This document shows, piece after piece, positions 11,952 through 23,969 of a stretch of 64,000 nt of DNA. Position 1 is the stretch's first letter. Each line of letters starts with the position of its first letter. The position numbers and the translations under genes are program-made. Under the pieces are notes generated by a model, which had not been told where the DNA came from, ran no database searches, and saw only the letters and a list, made by a program, of their open reading frames with translations. Origin of the DNA: Portunus trituberculatus (taxonomy: Eukaryota > Arthropoda > Malacostraca > Decapoda > Portunidae). The stretch covers positions 5,189,994-5,253,993 of the forward strand of contig NC_059272.1 in NCBI RefSeq assembly GCF_017591435.1, in the 5' to 3' direction.

Positions 11952-12213
11952 CAGCTGGTGCCAGCTCTTCTACCGCTGCTGCTACTGCTGGAGCATAAGT
12001 GGCCGAGATAGTCTGGACAGCCACTTGTGCTATCTCTTCATCTTTACATATGGGGCTTGACAGAATGGTCTAAGGGCCTTCTACAAGGTAAATTTGTCCC
12101 TCAGCACCTTGCCCTTCACTGCAAGTAAAGAATACCATTATGAAATGGGTGTGAAAAAGACAATGAGTAATGAATTGGTGTTGATTTGACATTATATTCA
12201 GATACAGTATTAA

Positions 12214-12661
12214 CCCGAAAACTGCTGTACGCCTTCTGGGCGGCTTGGCGGTAAACTGCTGTACGCCTTCTGGAAGCGCTCTTTTTAAACAGGCACCATA
12301 AAGTTCCCGTGATTCGTATTTCTTTGAAATTATTTTTTTGTGTTCTGATAACCTTTCTTTTAGTAATTTATTTCCTTCTAATAAGAATTTGGTTATTTAT
12401 ATCATATTTATGAAGGCAAACAATGAAACCACTATGTTTTTATTTTATTTAGTCGACATTGCATTCCTCTCATAGATATTAGAGTTTGAGTCTCATGTAT
12501 GGTAAGAGGAAGCTATAATTTAGTAGTATAGAAGTTGTTTTTGTATAATAGAAAAGAGATAAAGCGAATAAGATTATGGAAACAAGACCATCTTCACTAG
12601 ATGTTTGTAACACTGTCAGACGTGTCGGGGCCCTCAGAAAGGTCATGAGTCACGACTCATG

Positions 12662-12663
<2 letters not shown>
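12214..12663. other. Left terminal region with a duplicated 20-mer
   Basis: aaactgctgtacgccttctg occurs twice, at about 12219 and 12252, next to the TTAACCCG end. The rest is AT-rich without a recognisable gene. Confidence 0.5.

Positions 12664-12725
<62 letters not shown>
12664..12725. repeat. (CT)n then (CA)n microsatellites
   Basis: CT units to about 12706 change to CA units to about 12725 and lead straight into a LINE 3' tail. Confidence 0.95.
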
Positions 12726-12779
12726 GAGCATAAAGCCCAGGCCTTGTAAAACTACAACTAGGTAAATACAACTAGGTAA

Positions 12780-12783
<4 letters not shown>
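12719..12783 (+). mobile_element. LINE 3' tail fragment
   Basis: Carries only the last ORF2 codons (cacgagcataa), the 3' UTR and two aactaggtaaatac units. This is an extremely 5'-truncated insertion, set into (CA)n and followed by more (CA)n. Confidence 0.75.

Positions 12784-12855
<72 letters not shown>
12784..12855. repeat. (CA)n microsatellite
   Basis: Uninterrupted CA run between the preceding LINE tail and the 5' UTR of copy C. Confidence 0.97.
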
Positions 12856-12857
<2 letters not shown>

Positions 12858-12991
12858 AGCAGCAGAGGAAGGACGCGATACCGTCGCTCCCGAGAATCAG
12901 CTGATCTTCACTACCTTTGTTTGGGTTTACAGTGGCCTGGGCGATAAGTGTGGACTCATTTTTCCTTTCATGAATACAGTGTTAAATAATA

Positions 12992-14004
12992 ATGAGTGAG
13001 AAAGATATTCCATCTAAATGCAGATATGTGACAAGGGAAAGAATGAAAGCTGATGATGACAATGTTGGAGAGGGAGGAGGAGAATTTGAAGGCTTTGATA
13101 CGGCGCAAACTTCACTATTTGATAGAGTCTTAACTATCGAACGTAAATTAGATAAATTGATAAAGGAGAGTATGGGAATGAAAGAGAATGAAGAACAGGA
13201 TAAAGAGCTCCAGAAAATGAAGAATTAAAAGTCCAAATAGCGAACTATAAGAAATTGATGGAAGAAGGACTCGGTAAAGCCGAGAAAGAAAAAGAAAAGC
13301 TAAAAGATCTACTTAACAAAGAAGAAGAAAGAGTACAAGACGTGATTAAAAAAGAAGTACAAGCATGGAGAATCCAAGATAAGAAAGACAAGGAATCATT
13401 TCAAGAAGTATTTCAAGAACAGTTAAAAGAAAGAGATGAAAATATGACAAGCAAAATGATAGGAGTCCTCAAGAAAAAAGAAAATTTAGTAAGAGAAATT
13501 GCAGAAAAAAAGAAGAGTGTAATTATTTTTGGACTGAAAGAAAAAAATGTTAAATATAGACCAAGAAGGGAAAAAGACGAAATGAAATCAGTAAAAGACC
13601 TACTAAAACATCTGAATGACGAGGATAAACAGAACTTAGAAGAGGAAGTAGAAGAAATCCATAGAATAGGACCATATCAAGAAGGAACAGTGAGACCAGT
13701 TAAGATATTTCTAAAATCACAAGCAGCAGCAGCAGAAGAAGTACTATATAGAAAAACGAAACTCAGAGAAACAGAGGGTTGCAAAGATATATATATAAAG
13801 AAAAATAGAAACGAGGAGGAAAGGAAGAGACACAATGAACTGGTGGCAGAAGCAAGAGAAAAAAATAATGAAAGGTCAGAGGAGGAGAAGAAGGCATTTT
13901 TTTTGGAGAATTATAGGAGACAGGATAAGGAAATGGTATATAAAAGAGAAAGAAGAGAAAAGAATGGAGCAAGTTTAACTAAAATGATAAGAACAAGAGA
14001 TTAA
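12992..14004 (+). pseudogene. LINE copy C ORF1
   Basis: The N-terminal part is open to 13228, where a stop and a deletion of part of the coiled coil break it. From 13255 the frame is open to 14004, so this copy shows the ORF1 C-terminal half well. It holds a coiled coil, then SVIIFGLKEKN and RPVKIFLKSQ of the RRM-like part, then a Lys/Arg/Glu-rich tail. A homopolymer change near 13895 moves the end into the ORF2 frame. Confidence 0.78.
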
Positions 14005-14007
14005 AAT

Positions 14008-16680
14008 GATGTATACAAACATAGATGGGATTTTATCTAGTAAATTAGAATTAAGAGATTACATAAAGAAAGAAGAACCAGATATTGTATGCCTGGTGGA
14101 AACAAAGTTAAATGAGGCAATAAAATAGACATAGATAAAAGGTATAATATATGGAGGAGAGAGAGTGGGTAAAGGAGGAGGAGGAGTCATGATGATGTTA
14201 AGGAAGGAGATAGTGGTAAATCAAGTGGAGTTTGGGAAGGAAAATCAGAAATACTGTATGTTAAGATGCATATTAACAAAAGGAGTTAACAATCATTGGA
14301 ACATATGTGCCACCAAAACAAACTCATGGACTAACCAAGAATATAGAGACATGATAGATGACACAATAAGGAGTCTTACAAGAATCATTAAGGAAAGGAG
14401 AAAAGTGATATTGATAGGAGATTTCAACTGTAAGGAGGTAGACTGGGAAAATTATGAAAGTGGTATGGGGGAAGATGCCTGGGGAGATAGATTCCTGAAC
14501 CTAATGATAGATAATTTGATGGTCCAAAGACTAAAGGAAAACACAAGATTCAGAGGAAACGATGAGCCGGCAAGATTAGACCTAGTTTTTACAAGGGATA
14601 TACCAATTAACGATGATATAAGATGCAAGTGCCCATTGGGAAAGTGACCATGTAATATTAGAGATGGATATAGAAGAAGGAAAGGAAGATAGAGATGAAT
14701 CATACAAAGGAGACCGATTAAATTACAGAAAGGCTGATATTGAGAATCTCAAGAACTATTTTAAAAACGTAAACTGGGAGGAGATGGAGGCAAAGGAGAA
14801 ACGAGATGAAGCATGGAAAAGGTGGATAAGAAACAGAAATCCAGAAAATAAGGAAAACTTCAAAACAGCAAGAAATGAATATGCTAAGGTGAGAAAGGAA
14901 GAAGAAAAGAACTATGAAAAGGACATTGTCGAAAAATGTAAGGAACAACCAAAATTGTTCTACAGATTCATAAATGGAAAAATAAGACAAAAAGAAACAA
15001 TAAAACGGTTAAAAAGAGAAAACGGAATGGTGGAAGACCCAAAAAAGTATGGCAGAACTGTTAAATAGTAAATTTCATGAGGTCTTTACTAAGGAATCCA
15101 AATTTGAAAGACCACAGGGTAATAGAGAGACTGTCTATATGAAAGAGATTAAAGTAACCAAGCTTGAAATAAAAAAAGTTGATGACGGAATTGGATGAGG
15201 AAAAGGCAATGGAACCGGATGAAGTCTCAGGCAGAATACTGAAAGAATGTAGGGAAGAACTAGCAAGTCCAATATACAACATCATAAAATGCTCAATAGA
15301 AAATGGAACAGTGCCAGTGGAGTGGAAAAGAGCTGAGGTGGTTCCCATATATAAGAGCGGAAGGAAGGAAGAACCTTTAAATTACAGGCCGGTATCACTA
15401 ACTAGTGTAATATGCAAGATGTGTGAAAAGTAATAAAGAAGCAATGGATCGAGTTTCTTGAAGACAACAAAATATTATCAAATAGCCAATTTGGTTTTAG
15501 AAAAGGTCGGTCATGTGTGACAAATTTATTGAGTTTCTACTCTAGAATAGTTGATAAAGTACAAGAGAGAGAGCGATGGGTTGACAGTATTTATTTAGAT
15601 CTAAAAAAGGCTTTTGATAAAGTGCCACATGAAAGATTACTATGGAAGTTAGAGGAGAAGGGTGGCTTAAAAGGAAGCACATTGAGATGCATGAAGAATT
15701 ACTTAAGGGGGAGAGAAATAAAGACAATAGTTAAAGATATGAAGTCCAAGTGGAGAACAGTAGACAGCGGAGTGCCACAGGGGTCAGTATTGGCACCAAT
15801 ACTATTTCTCGTATATATAAATGACATGCCAGAGGGAGTGAACAGCTACATAAATCTGTTTGAAAACGATGCGAAACTGTGCAGAGTCATTAAACAAAAA
15901 GAGGATTGTGAAATACTACAGGAAGACTTAAACAAGATCTGGAAATGGAGCAAAAAATGGGAGATGGAATTCAATGTGGACAAAAGCCATGTCATGGAAA
16001 TGGGAAAAAGTGAAAGACGACCAGTGGGAATCTATAAGATGGGAGATGGAGTAGAACTAGAAAAAGAAAAAAGGAAAAGGACTTGGGAGTGACAATGGAA
16101 GAAAATAATCAACCGGTTAGCCATATTGATAGAATTTTCAGAGAGACGTATAATTTGCTAAGGAATATTGGAGTAGCATTTCACTATATGGACAAGGAAA
16201 TGATGAAGAAATTGATAAGTACTAAAATAAGACCTAGATTGGAATATGCAGGAGTTGTGTGGACTCCCATAAAAGAAACACATAAGAAAATTAGAGACTA
16301 CAAAAATGGCTACAAGAATGGTTCCAGAATTTAAAGGGATGGCATATGAGGAGAGACTAAAGGCAATGGATCTACCAACCTTGGAGCAGAGAAGAGAGAG
16401 GGATCTGATACAAGTTTATAAATTGATTAACGGAATGGATGAAGTGGATAATGAGAAACTGATCCTGAGAGAAGAATATGACTTTAGAAGCACAAGATCG
16501 CATAGTAAGAAACTAAGGAAGGGACGATGTCTGAGAGATGTTAAAAAATTTAGTTTCCCGCAAAGATGTGTTGAGACTTGGAACAGTTTGAGTGAGGAAG
16601 TGGTATCAGCAAAGAGTGTACATAGTTTTAGAGAAAAATTAGATAAGTGTAGATATGGAGACGGGACCACACGAGCATAA
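14008..16680 (+). pseudogene. LINE copy C ORF2 (endonuclease, RT)
   Basis: Endonuclease motifs YTNIDG, CLVETKL and IGDFNCKEVDWE are seen. RT motifs include RPVSLTS, QFGFRKGRSC, DLKKAFDKVPH and SGVPQGSVLAPI. The catalytic FADD motif reads FEND (15861-15872), which replaces the first Asp, so RT would be dead. Frameshifts lie near 14125, 14280, 14645, 15050, 15430, 16080 and 16270. The last is the same lesion as in copy B. Confidence 0.85.
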
Positions 16681-16829
16681 AGCCCAGGCCCTGTAAAACT
16701 ACAACTAGGTAAATACACACACACACACACACACATCTGTTGTATAGTATTTACAGTGGCCTAGGCAGGTAGTGTGGACTCATTTTTTTTTTTTTTTTCT
16801 TTCTTCATGAAATCAATTATTAAGGAATA

Positions 16830-17852
16830 ATGAGTGAAAAAGAGATTCCATCCAAATGCAGACATGAGAATAGAGAAGAGGCTGATGATGACTATGTTGG
16901 TGAGGGAGAATGCGTATTCAAAGGGTTCGATACGACGACTACGTCACTACTTAAGAGAGTGTTCAATATTGAATGTAAACGAGATAAACTGATAAAGGAG
17001 AAGATGGAAATGAAAGAGAATGAAGAACAGGAAAAGGAGTTTATAAGACTGAGAGAAAGGATAAGAAAAGTGGAAGAAAACGAAGCTAGCTAAGAGCTGA
17101 AAACGAAGAACTAAAAAGGAAGTAACTAACTACAAAAGCAGATGGAAGAAGGACTCGGTAAAGCCGAGAAAGAAAAAGAAGCTGAAAGATCTAGTAAACA
17201 AGGAAGAGGAAAGAGTACAGAACGTGATTAAAAAAGAAGTACAAGCATGGAGAGTCCAAGATAAGAAAGATAAGGCCGATTTTCAGGAGGTGATTCAAGA
17301 ACAACTTAAAGAAAAGAAGAAAATATGACAAACAAAATGATAGGAGTCCTCAAGACAAAAGAAAATCTAGTTAGAGAAATTGCAGAAAAAAGAAGAGTGT
17401 AGTCGTATTTGGAATAAAAGAAAAATATAAAATATAGACCAAAAGAGAAAAGAAGAAATGAAATCAGTCAAAGACCTACTGAAGAATCTAAACGATGAAG
17501 ATAGGCAGAACTTGGAAGAGGAAGTAGAAGAAATAAACAGAATGGGAAAATATCAAGAAGGAAAAACGAGACCAATTAAAATACTACTAAAATTACAAGC
17601 AGCAACAGAAGAAATATTATATAGAACAACAAAACTTAGAGAAACAGAAGGCTGCAAGGATATCTATATAAAGAAAAATAGAAATGAAGAGGAAAGAAAG
17701 AGATACAATGAACTGGCAGCAGCAGTAAGGGAAAAAAAATAATGAAAGGTCAGGAGAGGAAAAAAAAGGCATTATTTTGGAGAATTCTAGGAGACAGGAT
17801 AAGGAAATGGTAAATAAACGAGAAGGAAGAGAAAAAAGTGGAACAAGTTTAA
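16830..17852 (+). pseudogene. LINE copy D ORF1
   Basis: Starts MSEKEIPSKCRHENREEADD. Coiled coil, RRM-like part (RPIKILLKLQ) and basic C-terminus end at VEQV (17852). About six single-base indels interrupt it (near 17090, 17125, 17175, 17320, 17390 and 17740), mostly in A runs. ORF2 begins inside its end, at 17777. Confidence 0.75.
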
Positions 17853-20691
17853 CTAAAAATGATAAAGGCAAGAGACTAAAAATTATGTATACGAACATAG
17901 ACGGGGTTTTATCAAGTAAATTAGAATTAAGAGATTACATAAAGAAAGAAAATCCAGATATTGTATGCCTGGCTGAAACAAAACTAAATGAGGAAATCAA
18001 AATAGTCTTGGATAATAGGTATAATGTATGGAGAAGAGACAGAGTGGGTAAAGGAGGAGGAGGAGTCATGATAATGTTAAAGAAGGAGATAGTGATAAAC
18101 CAAGTGGAATGCGGGGAAGGAAAAGCAGAAGTATTGTATGTTAAGATGCATATTAATAAAAAAGAGTTAACAATCATTGTAACATATGTGCCACCAAAAA
18201 CAAATTCATGGACCAATCAAGAATATAAAGACATGATAGATGACACAATAAGGAGTCTAATGAGAATCGTTAAAGAAAGGAAAAAAGTTATATTAGTAAG
18301 AGATTTCAATTGTAAAGAAGTGGACTGGGAAAATTATGAAAGTGGTATGGGGGAAGAAGCCTGGGGAGAAAGATTCCTAAACCTAATGATAGACAAAATG
18401 ATGGACCAGAGAGTAAAGGAATGCACAAGATTCAGAGGAAACGACAAGGAGATTGGACCTAATTTTTACAAGGGCTATACAAATGAATGATGATATAAGA
18501 TATAAGTGCCCATTGGGAAAGAGTGACCATGTAATATTACAAATAGATATAGAAGAGGGAAAGGAAGATATAGACGATTCATACAAAGGAGACCGATTAA
18601 ATTACAGAAAGGCTGATATTGAGAATCTCAGGAACTATTTTAAAAATGTAAACTGGGAGGAGATGGAAAACTCAGAGACGATGCAAGAGAAGTATAACTT
18701 ATTTTTGGAAATATATAAAACAGGAGTCAGGGAATATGTCCCAAAATATAGACCTAAAGAAGAAGGAAAGAAAGATTGGTTTAATGCAAGGTGTGCTAGG
18801 GCAAAGGAGAAAAGAGATGGAGCATGGAAAAGATGGAGGAGAAATAGAAATCCAACAAATAAGGAAAACTTCAAGGCAGCGAGAGATGAATATGTTAAGG
18901 TAAGGAAGGAAGAGGAAAAGAACTTTGAAAAGGACATTGTCGAAAAATGTAAGGAGCAACCAAAATTGTTCTATAGATTCATAAATGGAAAAATTAGACA
19001 AAGAGAAACAATAGAAAGGTTAAAAGGAGAGAACGGGATGGTGGAAGACCCAAAAACTATGGCAGAACTATTAAATAATAAATTCCAGGAGGTCTTTACT
19101 AAGGAATCTAAATTTGAAAGGCCACAGGGTAATAGAGAGACAGTCTATATGAAAGAGATTAAAGTAACCAAGCTTGAAATAAAAGAATTAATGAAGGAAC
19201 TGGATGAAGACAAGGCAATGGGACCAGATGAAGTCTCAGGCAGAATACTGAAAGAATGTAGGGAAGAACTAGCAAGTCCTATATACATCATAAAATGCTC
19301 AATAGAAAATGGAACAGTACCAGTAGAATGGAAAAGAGCTGAGGTGGTTCCCATATATAAGAGTGGAAGGAAGGAAGAACCTTTAAATTACAGACCGGTA
19401 TCACTAACTAGTGTAATATGCAAGATGTGTGAAAGAATAATAAAGAAACAATGGATCAAGTTCCTTGAAGACAACAAATTAATATCAAATAGCCAATTTG
19501 GTTTTAGGAAAAGACAGTCTTGTGTAACTAATTTACTGAGTTTCTATTCTAGAATAGTTGATAGAGTACAAGAGAGAGAGGGATGGGTTGACTGTATTTA
19601 TTTGGATTTAAAAAGGCTTTTGACAAAGTGCCACATGCAAGATTACTATGGAAGTTAGAGGAGAAGGGTGGCTTAAAAGGAAGCACATTGAGATGGATAG
19701 AAAATTATTTGAGGGGGAGAGAAATAAGGACAGTAGTTAAAGATATGAAGTCCAAGTGGAGAGCAGTAGAAAGCGGAGTGCCACAAGGGTCAGTATTGGC
19801 ACCAATACTTTTCCTCATTTATATTAACGACATGCCAGAAGGAGTGAACAGCTACATAAATCTGTTTGCAGATGATACGAAACTGTGCAGAGTTATAAAG
19901 CAAAAGAGGATTGTGAAATACTGCAAGAAGACCTAAATAAGATATGGGAATGGAGCAAAAAGTGGGAAATGGAATTCAATGTGAACAAAAGCCATGTCAT
20001 GGAAATGGGAAAGAGTGAAAGACGACCTGTGGGAATCTATAAGATGGGAGATGGAGTAGAACTGGAGAAAGTAAAAAAGGAAAAGGACTTAGGAGTGACG
20101 ATGGAAGAAAACAATCAACCAGTAAGCCATATTGATAGAATTTTTAGAGAAACATATAATTTGCTAAGGAATATTGGAGTAGCATTTCACCACATGGACA
20201 AAGAAATGATGAAGAAATTGATAAGTACTTTAATAAGACCCAGATTGGAATATGCAGGAGTAGTGTGGACCCCTTATAAAAAGAAACACATAAGGAAATT
20301 GGAGAGACTACAAAAAATGGCTACAAGAATGGTTCCAGAATTTGAAGGGATGACATATGAGGAGAGACTAAAGGCTATGGATCTACCAACCCTGGAACAA
20401 AGAAGGAGAGAGGAGACCTGATACAAGTTTTAAATTGATCAACGGAATGGACCAAGTGGATAATGAGAAACTGATCCTGAGAGAAGAATATGACATTCAA
20501 GCACAAGATCGCATAGTAAAAAGCTGAGAAAAGGAAGATGTCTGAGAGATGTTAAAAAATATAGTTTCCCGCAAAGATGTATTGAGACGTGGAACAGTTT
20601 AAATGAAGAAGTAGTGTCTGCAACGAGTGTGCATACTTTTAAAGTAAGATTGGATAAGTGTAGATATGGAGACAGGGCCACACGAGCATAA
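17777..20691 (+). pseudogene. LINE copy D ORF2 (endonuclease, RT, C-terminal domain)
   Basis: About 970 codons in five frame segments. Endonuclease covers 17880-18550 with YTNIDG, CLAETKL, RDFNCKEVDWE (usually GDFN) and KSDH. The linker region (18640-19130) is Lys/Glu-rich. RT covers about 19200-19930 with FGFRKRQSC, SGVPQGSVLAPI and intact LFADDTKL at 19861-19884. The C-terminal domain has RPRLEYAGVVW and SFPQRC...WNSL. Breaks fall near 18455, 19612, 19903, 20408 and 20500. Two of them are one missing A in an A run relative to sister copies. Confidence 0.87.
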
Positions 20692-20963
20692 AGCCCAGGC
20701 CCTGTAAAACTACAACTAGGTAAATACAACTAGGTAAATACACACACACACGCCGTCGCTGAGAGAGGACGGCTCGTCTCTGGTTGCGGACGGGAAGAAG
20801 TGAAAATACCTATGGTGTTGCAGGGCCCGGGTACCTCTGAGTTAGTGTCCTGCTGATGTCCTACTGTCGCATAGTGTTGAAAGTGAGGGATATGGAGAGT
20901 GGTCCCTGAGATGAGAGTGTGGGCGGTGATTGTTTTGGCCGTAATCAGCTGACGATAACAAAC

Positions 20964-21918
20964 ATGGCGGCTACTCTTAGACAACCCAAAGATTTTGAAG
21001 GTTTCGTAACTACTCCAAGAGGACTGGAGAAATTAGATATGGATGCAAGAATCCAGGCACTGGAAAGTAAGTTCCTAAACATTTTGTCCATAGAGGAAAA
21101 ACTGGATAGAGTTATAGTCAAGAATGATTCGTTCAAAATAGAGATCTATTTGTTAACAATAGCGAATAAAGAGCTAGTGAAGGAAAAAGTAGAGATGGAG
21201 AAAGAAAACCAACAACTAAGGAAACAATGTGAAGAGATGAAGGCTAAACTCCTAGAAATGGAGATGAAAATATCCGAAGGGGACTTGAGGAAGGAGGAAT
21301 GCCTTAATCTAATTGATGCTAGGATGAAAGAAGTGAACCATGAACATCAGGAGCTACAAAGGTCCTTTAGGGAGATAGTGAAAAAGCAGGAAGAGGAAAA
21401 TAAAATGATTGCGCAGAGTGAAACGGTAAAGGCACTAAAGGAAAATGAGTATGTGGTGAGAGATATTGCTGAAAAGAAAAAAATGTGTGATCATAACAGG
21501 ATTGAGGGAGGAAATTAACAGAAACTGGCAGGATAGGAGGAATAAGGAAAATAACAGGATTAAGTCTTTACTGAATAAGATCTCTGCGGAGGAAGAGGAC
21601 CTATATGTTGAGGTAGAAGAAAGTGTGAGATTGGGAGCTTTTGAGGAAGGCAAGAATAGACCATTAAAATTGAAATTCAAGTCTCAGGTGGCAGCTGAGG
21701 CCTTGTTGAGGAGGGCTTGGAAACTTAAGGACTCGGAGGAAACCAAAACAATTTACATAAGAAGAAATATGTCACAGGATGAGCGAATGAAAATGAAAGA
21801 GCTTGTAACTGAAGTGAAAGAGAAGAACAACGAAAGAACAGAGGAGGAAAAGACCAAGTTTTTTTGGAGGATGAGAAATGGGAGGCTAAAGAAGTGGTGG
21901 ATAAAACAGGCGGAATAG
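20964..21918 (+). pseudogene. LINE copy E ORF1
   Basis: Starts MAATLRQPKDFEGFVTTPRG. Heptad-like coiled coil spans about residues 30-165. After one frameshift near 21478 an RRM-like part follows (CVIITGLREE, then RPLKLKFKSQ), with a basic end WWIKQAE at 21918. Only one lesion is visible, so this is the cleanest ORF1 here. ORF2 starts 55 bases before its stop, in the -1 frame. Confidence 0.78.
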
Positions 21919-23500
21919 ACATTACATGGAAGAAAGAGACTAGGAATGGAATACAAGTGACTTACATGAATATAGATGGATTTCTGTCTAAAAGGCTAGA
22001 ATGTATGGATTACCTAAGAAATAACGAACCAGACATAATGTGTGTAGTGGAAACAAAGCTAAGGCCTGAAATAAAGCTAGACTGGTTTGTTGTATAACAC
22101 TACAAAGTATGGAGAAATGATAGAAAAAATAAAGGAAGTGGTGGTATAATGGTTCTTACTAAGGAAGATCTGATAGTGAAGGAGGTGAACTATAGTAAGA
22201 GAAATGAGGAAGTGATAAGTATGCTTATAACAGATGGCAAGAGGGACATTAATATTATAACAGTATACATACCACCCAGAACCAGTGCTTGGGAATATGA
22301 ACAGTACCAAATGGTGATGAGAAATACTCTAGACAGAATGAAGCAAGAACTCATCAGAAAGGATAGTGATGATAGTTGGAGACTTTAATTGTAAAGAAAT
22401 AGTGTGGGAAGACTACGAAGTGGTCAAAGGTGGTGAGTGGGCAGAGGAATTGTTAAAGGTAGCAACAAATAACTTGATGACACAGTTGGTGAGATCACCA
22501 ACAAGGTGCAAAGAACAAGATGTTGCAGCAAGGTTGGATTTGGTATTTACCAGGGGCATCTCTCTAAAAGAGGAAATTGAACATAAATGTCCCTTGGGGA
22601 GAAGCGATCATGATGTCCTAAGCTTTGAGCTGGATACGGAATTAAGCACGAATAAGATTGTGGAACGCAGGAGGAAAAATTAAATTATATTAGGGCAAAT
22701 TATAACCATATAAGGGAGTTCTTTAATGAAATTGACTGGTCTGTGGTATACCAGGAAAGGGATATGCAATTGAAATACGATAAATTTATGGATTTGTATA
22801 ACTCTGCTGTGAAAAGTTTGTGCCATATTACAGAAAGAGGACTTTAAATAATAAACAGTGGTTTAATAGAAATTGTGAAGAAGCAAAAAAGAACAAAGAA
22901 AAGGCATGGAAGAAACTTAAGAAAAACAGTGATGTATTATCAAGAGAAGTTTACAAAACGGCAAAGAATAGATATGTTGAAGTAAGGAGAACAGCACAGA
23001 AGGAATATGAACAGAGGGTGGTGGAAAACTGTGATAGTGACCCAAAAATGTTTTACAAATTCATAAATGGAAAACTAAATATAAGGGAGGTAATAGTAAA
23101 GGTAAAAAAATGGGGAAGAAGTATATGAGGATGCTAGAGATATAGCTGAAATTTTGAACGACAACTTTTGCAAAGTGTTTACAAAGGAGTAGCATTTTAT
23201 GGGAGGAAGACCTACATAAATAAAGCAAATGCAGGACATCATGGTTACTAAGGAAGATGTAAGGAAAATTATAAGTAATCTGGATATTAATAAATCAATG
23301 GGACCTGATGGCATATCTGGGAGGTTGCTAAATGAATGTAAGGATCAATTGTTGAACCCCGTATTTGATATTGTGGAAACTTCCATACGAACAGGATTAG
23401 TCCCGAAAGAGTGGAAAAAAGCTGACATTGTGCCTATATACAAGAATGGTAGTAGGATGGAACCGCTAAATTATAGACCAGTATCGTTAACTAGTATATT
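21864..23500 (+). pseudogene. LINE copy E ORF2, 5' part (endonuclease and RT start)
   Basis: Endonuclease motifs YMNIDGFLS, CVVETKL, VGDFNCKEIVWED and RSDHDVL are visible, then the linker and the RT start with NYRPVSLTSI. Breaks occur at 22096 (stop), 22370, 22680, 22820 and 23100-23190. The frame then enters the DIRS element by chance up to 24503. The 3' part is at 32615-33882. Confidence 0.83.
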
Positions 23501-23571
23501 TTACTTCAGCAACCCACCGCCATTGCTGGAGAGGCTACACATGAGATACGCAAAGATCAAGGTACCGGCAG
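23501..23571 (+). repeat. DIRS left inverted terminal repeat
   Basis: Begins ttacttcagcaaccc. The inner part (ccaccgc...gctggagag, then acatgagatacgcaaagat) is the reverse complement of the right terminal repeat at 32492-32555. The outer 47 bases are complementary to 32241-32288. Confidence 0.85.
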
Positions 23572-23969
23572 TGATGCTTTGTTCTCGGTACAGGCAAGAC
23601 GTGTTTGTCTTGCAGCTGCAGTTTGCCATTTTGGGATTGGTTATCCGTTATCTGTTTTTCAGAGCGGGTTGGTACTTATTTAATACCTTACTTTATTACC
23701 CCGTGATCCCGTTGGAGCAGGAAGAGTGCCTGGTGTTCCTTTCCTGTTATCCATTTGGAGCGGGAGGACACGGTGTGGACCAAGATGAGGTTATGCACCC
23801 TTGTTACCTGTTATCCAAACTTGGAGCAGGTTGTCATTTATTCATTGACTATTGTTATTTACTTGTGGTCTTGTGGGTGTTGTATTGTGCCTGTGATTTT
23901 TCCCGTTATCTCTCAGGAGCGGGACATGTGACAGAAGTGTGCCGTTGTGAAGGTGTTTGGTACATCAGT

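Larger units (their letters stand above)
12856..16735 (+). mobile_element. LINE copy C, L2/CR1-like, near full length
   Basis: The 5' UTR is almost identical to that of copy B. ORF1 and ORF2 follow, then a tail ending aactaggtaaatac plus (CA)n. It lacks about 40 codons between endonuclease and RT (near 14788) that copies B and D have. LINE copy D starts in its (CA)n tail. Copies B and C share several disabling indels. Confidence 0.87.
16736..20748 (+). mobile_element. LINE copy D, L2/CR1-like, best preserved
   Basis: Starts in the (CA)n tail of copy C, slightly short at the 5' end. ORF1, ORF2 and a tail with two aactaggtaaatac units plus (CA)n follow. Most ORF2 breaks are single-base changes in A runs, and the catalytic FADD is intact, so this copy best represents the family. 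Confidence 0.88.
20755..23500 (+). mobile_element. LINE copy E, second subfamily, 5' part
   Basis: Diverged relative of copies A-D, with a different, GC-richer 5' UTR (20755-20963). It begins in the (CA)n tail of copy D. It is interrupted at 23500 by a DIRS element and resumes at 32615. Joining the two sides restores the reading frame across TSI/CKVC. Confidence 0.85.

Noticed and set aside
11720..11998. 92-codon Ala/Pro/Ser-rich open frame
   Set aside because: Produced by a 42-bp minisatellite; the alternative frame is equally open and no domain is visible.
12657..12851. Open frame of repeated Cys-Val on the minus strand
   Set aside because: Direct translation of (CA)n/(CT)n microsatellites.
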